Assembly (NCBI GenBank): GCA_023807065.1
Contig: JAJJLU010004415.1
Location: 1-13,320, forward strand
Source: Isotricha intestinalis
Lineage: Eukaryota; Ciliophora; Litostomatea; Vestibuliferida; Isotrichidae
Reading direction: 5' to 3'
DNA: 13,320 nt
Position 1 is the stretch's first letter. Each line of letters begins with the position of its first letter. The position numbers and the translations under genes were made by a program. The notes beneath the pieces were generated by a model. It was not told the origin of the DNA. It searched no databases and saw only the letters and a program-made list of their open reading frames with translations. Positions 1-9,525 of this stretch are shown in pieces.

Positions 1-1
1 A

Positions 2-193
2 TGTTCTATTATTGATGAAAAAGGAAATCATTGTCTTGTGAAATATAAATATGAATTACAAAATTTAAAGAAAATTTTTGAAAAGGAAAAAGCACATGAT
101 AATGAAATTTATTCATGTGTGGAATTAAACGATGGAACAATTGCTTCTGGAGGATGTGGAGATGGATATTCAATTAAATTATGGCAAGATTAA
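2..193 (+). CDS. WD40-repeat protein, C-terminal end (5' part outside window)
   Basis: This is the last 63 codons of a gene that begins before the window. The frame starting at base 2 is open without any frame break. It ends in a typical final WD40 blade: the stretch VELNDGTIASGG, a short turn, then SIKLWQD, followed at once by TAA at 191-193. WD40 proteins fold as beta-propellers that hold protein complexes together; which family member this is cannot be told from one blade. The TAA is taken as the stop because the repeat ends there and because a convergent gene ends 44 bases further on. If TAA were read as Gln, as it is inside other genes here, the frame would run on through non-coding-looking sequence and antisense over that neighbour. 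Confidence 0.8.
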   Translation, partial: CSIIDEKGNHCLVKYKYELQNLKKIFEKEKAHDNEIYSCVELNDGTIASGGCGDGYSIKLWQD

Positions 194-237
194 TTATTTA
201 AATTTAATAGAAAATTAGATTTTTATTTTAAAAAAAA

Positions 238-668
238 TTAATAATTTGATTCTTTTATGAAATTCATTAATGTTTTATTGTTGTTTAATTCTTTTTTAAC
301 AATATAATAAATATTATTTATTGCTTTATTTACATCTATATCAAAATAATTTCATTTTGTTTTAATATAAGATTATTTTCATAAGTTTTATAATCTTCTA
401 TTTGATGTTCCAATGATTTTATTGTTTTTTTAAAGAAATAATTAAAGACTTTAATTTTTTATTTTCATTAATAATATTATTATATTTATTTTTTTATTCT
501 TCAATTTGAGAATTTTTTGTGTTTATTGTTTCTTTCATTTTTAAATAATTTTGTGTTATTATTCTTTTGAAAATCATATTCTATTTTTAAAATATCTAAA
601 GAACTTTTAAAAATTTCATAATGTTCTTTTTGTTCTTTATTATTATCTTGAATACTTATATTAATCAT
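238..668 (-). CDS. small coiled-coil protein, unknown function
   Basis: This gene encodes about 143 residues, from ATG at 668-666 (MINISIQDNNKEQKEHYEIF) to TAA at 240-238. At least three one-base breaks at A/T runs must be bridged. One in-frame TAA, between QIEE and KNKYNN, would be Gln. The protein is rich in Lys, Glu, Asn, Ile and Leu, and its heptad-like spacing suggests a mostly helical coiled coil. No catalytic motif, signal peptide or membrane segment is visible. It converges on the WD40 gene with a 44-base spacer. Its start lies about 125 bases from the end of the kinase gene, which is transcribed in the same direction. I do not recognise a family, and A+T-rich coiled coils give many false matches. 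Confidence 0.6.
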
Positions 669-792
669 TTTTTATTTTTCAAAATTAATTTTTAAAATAA
701 AATTAATTTATAAAAAAATGAAAAAATAAAAATTCTTTTTTATTTTATAATTCACTAAAAAAGAAAAATATTATTTATAAAAAAGTTTAATT

Positions 793-2865
793 TTAATACG
801 TTTGCCCATCGAAAATAATTTCACTATTAATTGTTTCATTACATTTTAATAAAAATATATTAGTATTATTTTGATTTGAATGTTGAATTCTTTTCCTTAT
901 ATTATTCTAATATTTGTAATATTGCATGAGAAAGACTTGATGTTTCATTTGCATTCGTTGCTTCTGTTGTTTTATTTTTATTTTCCTTCTTTAATATATT
1001 TAATATTTTTTCACTTGAACTAACATTTAATTCAGTTATTCTACTTATAATTATTCCTTTATTTCGATCTTCTCTTAAATCTAAATAATTATAAACTAAA
1101 TATATCACTTTTAAAAGTATATTGAGTGCTATTTTCTTGTTCAGGAGAACAATAATATTTAGTTCCAATTGCATAAGTCATTAAATCATTATTTCCTATA
1201 TTAAATAAATATTTTTGATTGTTCTAATTGATTTTTACTTTTTGTTATTTTTGCTAAACCAAAATCTCCTATTTAACATTATAATTACAGTCAAAAAATA
1301 TATTTCCTGGTTTTAAATCTCTATGAATTAATTGTTTAGAATGAATAAATCTAACACCTTCTAAAATTTGTGTTATTAATTTCCATTTTTGATTAATTAA
1401 TAATATTTTTTTTATCAATAACTTCTCTTAAAGTTTTTCCTTCACAAAATTCCATTTGAATATAAATAATTTTAATTTTTTGTAATTTTTCTTCTTTTGA
1501 TTCTTTTCTATAATGTTTTTTTCAATTGATTCTTCTTTTCAAATTTAAATTCATCTGAATTTGAATTTGAACTTTCTGAATTATTCCAAATTCCATTTCC
1601 TTCATTTTTATTACTTTTATAAATAGAATAAAGACAATATTATCACTAGAAAAAGAATTTTCTTTTTTATTCAAAATTTGAAATTTTTTTTTCAAAACTT
1701 AATTTTCTTCCTTCATTTTGTTTAATACTATTATTCATTTTATCATCTTCATCATTATATTCATATTCTTCTATAAAATCTTCATCATTATTATTATTAA
1801 TATCATCAACATTATAATCTTCAATCCAAGTTTGATAATATCTTACAATGAAAGGATTTTGTAATCTTGCAAGAACAAATACTTCTTCTTGAATATTAGA
1901 AATAACTTTTTGACTATTTTATTTTTAGGAATAATAAATAATATTCTTTTAATTGCATAAATCATTTTATCAAAATTATTTCTTACTTTAAATACACTTC
2001 CTCCTTCTCCTTGTCTTAATTATTCTATTTGAGTAAATTCTGAATGAAATCTTGAAAGAGAATAACTTGTGTTTATTTGATTTGAAGTATTACTTATTCT
2101 CTCTTTTCCATTATCTGAAAATATTATACTTGCATTATTATCACTGTCTATTATATTTAATTCTAATTCTTTTGAAATTGATGATGAATTCTCTTCTATA
2201 TTTAATTCTTTATTTTTTTTTTATATTTTTTTTTATTTTCAGAACTTTTTGATTTTTTTGATTGTGAATCATTTATTATTGAATTTTCTAACATTGCATT
2301 TCTTATATTTTCAAATGCATTTGTGTTTATATTTTTATTATTTTGATTAATATTTTTTTTTCCTTCTTCATTATCAGAAATATTATTATCTAAACTAGAT
2401 AAAGATATATTTAAATTTTGTTCAAATTTTATAGCTCTTTCATTAACTTCATTTTGTACTAATTGATAAATTTCATAAATCATTTCCATATTATTTTTAC
2501 AATACTTTTATTTCATTTATTCTTTCTCAATTTCTTCTAATTCTTTCTTTTCAAAATTATATGTACTTTTAAATGATATTTGAGGAGAAACTTTAGGATA
2601 ATTTTCTTTAAATGTTATCAATCATTCTATTTTACATTGAGGATTTTTTTTATATAATTTTAATATATCTGAATTATTTCCACTGTTATTTCCTCATTTG
2701 GTGTTAATATATTATTACATTTCCTGTGTATATTTCTGATAATGCTAAAATTTCGTTTTTTATTCTTGCTTTCCAATTTGAATTTAAAGAATTATCATTT
2801 ATTGGGTTATATGAATTATCTGAATTTAAAGATAAATTGCTTTTAGATTGGTTAATTGTTAACAT
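793..2865 (-). CDS. GCN2-like eIF2alpha kinase (RWD domain plus protein kinase domain)
   Basis: A kinase of this type phosphorylates translation factor eIF2alpha to slow protein synthesis under stress. The start is ATG at 2865-2863 ([10 protein letters not shown]) and the end is TAA at 795-793, about 690 codons. An RWD domain lies at roughly 2790-2460, with [14 protein letters not shown], then [16 protein letters not shown], then a helix containing [17 protein letters not shown] Ser/Asn-rich linker follows. The kinase N-lobe has [11 protein letters not shown], the lysine in YAIKRI and [17 protein letters not shown] followed by QTWIE, which is diagnostic of eIF2alpha kinases. An acidic insert (about 1815-1690), typical of the family, follows. 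The C-lobe has [33 protein letters not shown] and [10 protein letters not shown]. No HisRS-like domain is present, so it may be an IFK-type member. In-frame TAA codons at 2508, 2517 and 2020 read as Gln. At least eight frame breaks are bridged. The first glycine of the P-loop is Arg, and the part after SPEQ looks short. Confidence 0.85.
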
Positions 2866-3148
2866 TTTTTATCCCAAATATTTTTTTTATTAATTATCAT
2901 AATAAAAAAAATAAAATTTCCATTAATTAGATTATAAAGAAGTTAATAAGTGAAAAAAAAAAGAATTTAAATAAAAATTATTAAAAAAACAAATATTTAT
3001 ATTTAATATATGTAATTAATACATAAAATGATTTATATGACAAAAAGTAATTATAAAAAATCCAAAAACCAATATAGATAATTAAACACAAAAAATATTA
3101 AAAGAAAAAACTTTTCAATATGAATTAAAATAAATTAAATTTACAGAA
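2866..3148. other. intergenic spacer, presumed promoter of the eIF2alpha kinase gene
   Basis: These 283 bases lie between the start of the kinase gene and the stop of the next gene on the same strand. The DNA is almost only A and T, with A-runs and T-runs. I see no convincing open frame, RNA gene or repeat. By position it should hold the 3' flank of the upstream gene and the kinase promoter, but no specific motif can be named. Confidence 0.5.
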
Positions 3149-4131
3149 TTATTTATTAATTAAATATTTATTAAACTTAACAATATCCATAAATTCATTA
3201 GGAAAAACATCAGAAGAATAATTATTATTAATGTCCTTAATAACATTAATAACATATTTAAAGGATTATCAAGTTTATTAAATATAGGAGATTCAATTAA
3301 CAAAGATAAAGCAGAAATTCTTTCATAAACAGAAATTAAATCAAAATATTCTTGATCAGGATTATATATTGAAGATAATCAACAAATAATTGTCGAAGTT
3401 GATTTTTATTTTGTATAATTTTTTTTGAATAGAATTTTTTCCTTCTTTTATTAAAATTAAATTTAATAATAAATTTGAATAATAAATATAAGATATCTTT
3501 TAAAAGAATTTTGTTATTCTTTTGTAAATTTACTCCAAAATATTTCTTCAAATATATTTAAATTTATCCAATCTAATTTAAGCAAGTTTACCATTAATAA
3601 AAAAATTTGATATAATTCTAAGAAAGATATATTTTGAGGTAAATTAAATTTTTTATTTTCTTCATTTGATATTATTATTTTATTGTCAATTGAATTAAAA
3701 ATTTCTTTTACATTCATTAAAAAAAAATTTGTATTTCTTCTTCTTTGATTTTTTCATTTGAATAGATATTTTTGTTTATTTATAGTTTTATTCATTATAA
3801 AAGTAAATTTTTCTCATTTTCATTTATATTTTTCATTTTAATTACAAATAAGTGAAAGATTATTTTAAATAAAAAAACTTTTTATTTAATTATTAAATCA
3901 TTTAGAAGTTATATATTCTAAATATTTAAATAATTCTTCATCTTTTTTTTCTCTTAAGTAGATTTTTAAAAAAATAATACAATAAGACAAAAAAAATATA
4001 ATTATAACTATTCCTAAAATAAAAGAATTGATTTATTTTAGAAAGAATAGCAATTTTATATTAAGATTTATTTTTAATAAGGAAAAAATTTATATATTTT
4101 ACTTAAAAAATTTAATTAGTTTATTATTCAT
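3149..4131 (-). CDS. unrecognised protein with probable N-terminal membrane segment
   Basis: The 3' part is the surer half. From ATG 3717-3715 (MNVKEIFNSIDNK) the frame runs through SFLELYQIFLLMVNLLKLDW and FEEIFWSKFTKE. It continues after frame changes through KNQLRQLFVDYL, EYFDLISVYERISALSLLI and SSDVFPNEFMDIVKF to TAA at 3151-3149. Upstream, with TAA read as Gln, an open frame from ATG 4131-4129 holds a hydrophobic stretch (FILGIVIIIFFLSYCIIFLK, about 4028-3969), then charged LREKKDEELFKYLEYITSK. This looks like a membrane anchor, although T-rich DNA gives such runs by chance. Between about 3900 and 3720 the natural frame is KMKNINENEKN then SNEKIKEEEIQ. An internal start at 3836 is possible. 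I recognise no family. The gene may be joined to the small gene at 4147-4380 if its TAA is sense. Confidence 0.5.
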
Positions 4132-4146
4132 TTATTTTATTTTTTT

Positions 4147-4380
4147 TTACTCTTCTATTTTTTGAGTTTTTTGAAAGTCATCATCGGATTGTCTTCTTCT
4201 TTTTCTTCCTCTTAATTTTGATTTGGAATCTTGAAGTTTTGAGATATTTTCATTTTGTTTTTTCATGTTTTTCATTGATTGTAAATTGCAAAATTCTTCC
4301 TTTTCCATGAAGTTTAAATGGCATAAAATTTGCTTTTTAATCTCTTCTTTTTCATCAAAACGATTATTTGTAATTTCCAT
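4147..4380 (-). CDS. small basic protein with nuclear-localisation-like cluster, unknown function
   Basis: This is an uninterrupted 77-codon frame from ATG 4380-4378 (MEITNNRFDEKEEIKKQI) to TAA 4149-4147. The middle has two Cys and is rich in Met, Lys and Gln. Near the end sits KLRGRKRRRQSDDD, a strong basic cluster followed by acidic residues, as in many nuclear proteins; nuclear location is inferred only from this. Codon choice is mixed and includes G and C codons, unlike the A/T-only spacers, which supports coding. The next ATG on the strand lies only 15 bases below the TAA and in the same frame. The gene could therefore be the N-terminus of a longer protein continuing to 3149 if this TAA is decoded as Gln. 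Confidence 0.55.
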   Translation of the reverse strand: MEITNNRFDEKEEIKKQILCHLNFMEKEEFCNLQSMKNMKKQNENISKLQDSKSKLRGRKRRRQSDDDFQKTQKIEE

Positions 4381-4540
4381 TTGATTTATTTTAATTTTTC
4401 CCTAATTTATACTTCTTTTTCTTGAATTTGTCCAAAAAAATAAAAATATTAAAAAATGAAATAAAAAAAAGAACAATTCAGAGTAAAAATTTTTTTAGAA
4501 ATCTTTTATAATAGCTCAAAAAAAATAAAAATTTCAAATT

Positions 4541-5971
<1,431 letters not shown>

Positions 5972-6314
5972 TCCGTTTTTTTTTAATTTTTTTTTATTTA
6001 ATTTTTGATTATTTTTGATTGTATATATACTCTTTCTTAAGTCATTTATTATATTTTTAAATTGAACTTTGTAATACTTTAATTCTGTTAATATTTTTAT
6101 ATTTAACTTTTTTTTAGAAATTTTTAACTTTTTATTAAATTTTTGATTTTTATTTTATAAAGATTTTTTTATTTTTTTTGTTTTAAATCGTGTTTTATTA
6201 TTGTTTGAAATACTATATCTAATATTCTTTATGTTTTTTTATTAATTAATATAATTATTATGAAATATTATGAGAAAAACATTTAATACTTTAATATATT
6301 AAATAATTTTTAAA
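5972..6314. promoter_or_regulatory. divergent intergenic region, presumed two promoters
   Basis: These 343 bases separate the starts of the CDPK (leftward) and the cyclic-nucleotide-binding protein (rightward). They are very T-rich on the plus strand next to the CDPK and become A-rich toward 6250-6314. No open frame with protein-like composition is visible on either strand. Since both neighbours start here, the region should contain both promoters. This is inferred from position alone; I cannot identify a binding motif or TATA element against such an A+T background. Confidence 0.5.
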
Positions 6315-8640
6315 TGGAAAAAAAACACCGAAAAATGATAATAAAACAATAAAATCAAAGGGGGATGAAAAAAAGGAAAAAAAAGAAGAAATTCCAGAAT
6401 ATAAAGATATAACATTACCATCAGATTGTTTTATTACATCTCCAAAAATGTTAGAAAGTCCAGTAAAAGGAATAAAAAAAAATCTTCATTAAACAATGGA
6501 ATTTTAGTAGTTTATGGAGAAGATAAATATTTAAATTAAAGTAAGTTTTCAATAAAAAATAAAAAAAAATGGAAGCAGAACAAAATAATATAGAAATAAT
6601 AAATAATTCAGAAAGTGAAGAATAAGAAGAAGAAGATGATGTAGAAGAATGAAAAAATAAATTTAATCCAAATTCATCATCTCAAGAAGGGAAAAAATAT
6701 AGATTAACAAAAGTAGATATTGATTTATCTTTATTAGAAAATATGTCAGCAAATACAAATGAATAAAAAAGATTAATCAATAAAATTAATTTGTAAAAAT
6801 TCAAAAGAACCAAAAAAATTAATTTATTGATTTTCAAGAATTTCAAAATCAAAATATTTTTCAGATGGGGAATCAAAAAAATATTATTTCTTGTATATAC
6901 AAATCATAAAAGCGAAGAAGAAAAATTCAAATTAATAAATCTATTTTAAAAACTAAAGTAACAGAGAGATTAAAATCAGATTTATTAAATGGAAATATAA
7001 ATCGTGAGAAATTAATAAATTTAATGACAAGATTTTTAACAACTCAAATATTTCATAAACATGATATAATATATATATTAGAAGAAAAATCTGAATTTAT
7101 ATATATAACATTAAGAGAAGATATAGATATCAAAAGAAACCTTCATATGAAAATATGAATTATGAAGAATATTTAACTTACTCACACAATGAGAAGAAAA
7201 AATATGATGAAAAAAATTAACAAAAGAAGAAGATAAAAGAGAATTAGGAAAAATTTTAGTTGATGATTTATTTTAAAAAATATAATAGAAGAAAATAAGG
7301 AATATTTCAGAATAAGATTATTTAATGATATAAATGAAATAATGGATATATTATTTATGATAAAAATATATAAAGATTGTTTTGATCATGATGGACAAAA
7401 TGTTTTAGAATTATATAATATTTAGGAATATCGATATACTCAATTAGGTTATCAAGTTGTTATAGATGGAAAAATATATATGAATGAATTTATTAAAAAA
7501 TTAACTAATTATTTCATTAATAAAGAAAATTATTATTTAAGTGGATTAAATCCTATGGTTCATAAAATTAAAAAATTAAAATATGTTAGAACTGAATTTT
7601 TATTTCAAAATGATTGATTATAAACCTTTAAAAAATGAAACTGCAAGATGAAAGTGATAAAGGTTTATTATTTGCAGTTGATAAAAAAACTATATTAATG
7701 TTTTATATAAAGAACAAAAACATTTAAGGCAAGAACAATTAGATTATTTTTATGGTAATAATTTTTTCAGAATTTTAAATAAAAAATTCTTTGAAAAAGA
7801 GTTCATTCAAAATTTAAAATTATGAATAAATATTTAGGAGATGAATTATTTATTGAAGGAGAAAAATTTAATAATTTTTAGATTGTAAAAGAAGGAACTT
7901 TAGAAATATCAATAAGTAATTATTCATTCATTCATATATTTAAAAAATCTTATAAAAAAATTATATATTTTAATTAAAAATGATGTTCAAATAAATATTA
8001 AATTAAGAGAAAGAATGGTTCATCCTTATAATACATTTCAAAATTCATTAAATTTAAAAAGAAAATTCCTAATTTAAAAAAGTGAAAAAGGTCTTTTTGG
8101 AGATTATGAATTATTTTTTGATTTACCTTCAATTTTCACAGCAAATGTAATTTCAAAAGAAATAAATTTTTATTTTCCTACGAAAAATTTTTCAAAGCAA
8201 AAAAGGACAATTTTTCTATTTTTGAATGATTACAAAAATAGCAGTTTATAAAATTAAATATTTAATTGAAAGATTAATGTCTGTTTATAATTCTTTCTTT
8301 GACAAAATTGAAAAGGAATTTACAATTAAACAAAAAGAACAAATAGAAGATTTAAGAGAAAAAGAGAAAATATTAAAAAATCCTTATCAAAATACTTCTG
8401 TTTTAACGAGAAATATAAAAATATAAGAAATAATTCTAATTATATTATTTATGTTAATGATATTATTTCGATATGAGAAAATATGAGCCTAAAGAATTTT
8501 TAACTGGAAGAAATATGTTTAAAGAAAAACATTCTTCAATTGATGATAATAATAATAATATTTTTAATTTCCAAGATACAGAACCAAGAATTGATACAGA
8601 TAAATTATTTCAATCTTAAACTTTTACAGAAAATTATTGA
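6315..8640 (+). CDS. cyclic-nucleotide-binding domain protein, ciliate-type
   Basis: The start is ATG 6315 (MEKK, then a Lys/Glu-rich tail). After a candidate intron comes an acidic segment (EEEDDVEE). A first cNMP-binding-like module is suggested by RFLTTQIFHKHDIIYILEEK (about 7030-7100). A clearer one lies at about 7815-8215: NKYLGDELFIEGEKFNN, IVKEGTLEISI, then GLFGDYELFFDLPSIFTANV and EKFFKAKKDN. This follows the GD-x-EGE and FGE-type order of cNMP pockets, but the GEXALL-type arginine signature is not clear, so ligand binding is unproven. A basic coiled coil (KIEKEFTIKQKEQIEDLREK) and an Asn-rich tail follow (KYEPKEFLTGRNMF). I end it at TGA 8638-8640, although TAA 8424-8426 is an alternative. 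In-frame TAG 7879-7881 and TAA 8075-8077 read as Gln. No other kinase or channel domain is visible. About ten frame breaks are bridged. Confidence 0.7.
6541..6578 (+). other. candidate 38-base spliceosomal intron
   Basis: The segment begins GTAAGTTTTC and ends GGAAGCAG, which matches eukaryotic splice borders (GTAAGT...CAG). It lies between two coding stretches of the cyclic-nucleotide-binding gene. Removing it joins ...TAT TTA AAT TAA A to AA CAA AAT AAT..., so the frame is kept without further correction and gives YLNQKQNNIEIINN. The inside is nearly pure A/T. An ATG inside it (6570) is in frame with the downstream exon, so an alternative reading is a separate start. No transcript evidence is available. 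Confidence 0.45.
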
Positions 8641-9404
8641 ATGACAATAGGTTCAGATAAAACATTAAAAAATATAAATATAGAAGGAAAAAATTTAACA
8701 TTATGAATCATGAAATAAGTTTATGGAATAAAGAAAATTATTATTATTTATTTAAAGTAAATAAAAATTATTCAAATGAAATGAAGCCTTTAACAGTTGA
8801 AATTCCTTTTTTATTTAAAGAAAATGAAAATGAATCTTTAACTTAGAAAATACAATATGATAAAGTTTTATATGATAAAATATTAAAAAATAAATTTTGA
8901 TAAATTGAAAAACTTCAATAATAGAAAGGATTTTATTATCAAATATAAAACATAAATTTTATAATAAAAGAAAGATTAAAAAATTTATCAAATTTATATG
9001 AAACTCCAACGACAAATCAAACTGCTTTTTCACCAATAAATTTAGAAAATGAAAATTATCCATATATAATTTCTGCTGGAAATGATATGACAATTAGATA
9101 TTGGTCAATAGCTGAAGAAGGAAATAATAATATTAAAGAAAAAAAACAAGAAAATTATTCATTTTTAATCAATGCTCCTGAAAATATATCAAATTATATT
9201 TTTTTAAAAATTAGTTTTTGTGATACTATTATTTTACAAAGCAATAAATTATTGTACTAGAATATCAGGATCATCTCATAAAAATGTTATTACTCATGTT
9301 ATTCCTATATGTTTAGAATATGAAAGTGATGAAAATAATGGAGATAAATTTACTAATTTTTTAATTTCTTATTCTTGGATGATACTGTTAAAATTTGGAA
9401 ATAA
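8641..9404 (+). CDS. VPS15 (PI3-kinase regulatory subunit) C-terminal WD40 part only
   Basis: VPS15 is the scaffold of the class III PI3-kinase complex in endosomal sorting and autophagy, normally with kinase-like, HEAT and WD40 parts and well over 1,000 residues. Only about 250 residues of the final WD40 section are here. Signs are NHEISLWNKEN (compare NNEVSMWN in the human protein), then PYIISAGNDMTIRYWSI at about 9058-9114, then SSHKNVITHV at about 9265-9300, and the very end DDTVKIWK followed by TAA at 9402-9404. The human protein ends with the equivalent DGIVKVWK, so this TAA is a convincing stop. The frame from ATG 8641 directly abuts the upstream TGA and may not be the true start. Several frame breaks and in-frame TAA/TAG codons occur. 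The missing upstream 1,000 or so residues mean a partial copy, a separate short WD40 gene, or an assembly join. Confidence 0.7.
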
Positions 9405-9525
9405 AGGGACAATAAATTTTTAATAATTTTTAGGAATTTTGTGCTTTTATTCTATATAATTTTAAAAAATTAAAAGCAATTTTATTTAATTTACTTTTGA
9501 ATTATTTTTTTATCTTTAAAAAGAA

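Noticed and set aside
2052..2252. Plus-strand 66-codon frame rich in Tyr, Leu and Phe
   Set aside because: It lies antisense to the linker and kinase N-lobe of the GCN2-like gene; its hydrophobic content simply mirrors A-rich coding on the other strand.
3720..3900. Minus-strand frame with four TGAs that would give a Trp-rich protein (TGA=Trp)
   Set aside because: Another frame of the same stretch gives natural polar protein (KMKNINENEKN, SNEKIKEEEIQ) without these TGAs, so they are out-of-frame ATGA/AATGAA motifs.
6682..6876. Minus-strand 64-codon hydrophobic frame
   Set aside because: Antisense to the cNMP-binding gene, with composition expected of the complement of Lys/Asn/Ile-rich coding.
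7755..7770. GTAATAATTTTTTCAG as a 16-base heterotrich-type intron
   Set aside because: The unspliced frame (YGNNFFRILNKKFF) is natural and continuous; removing 16 bases breaks it.
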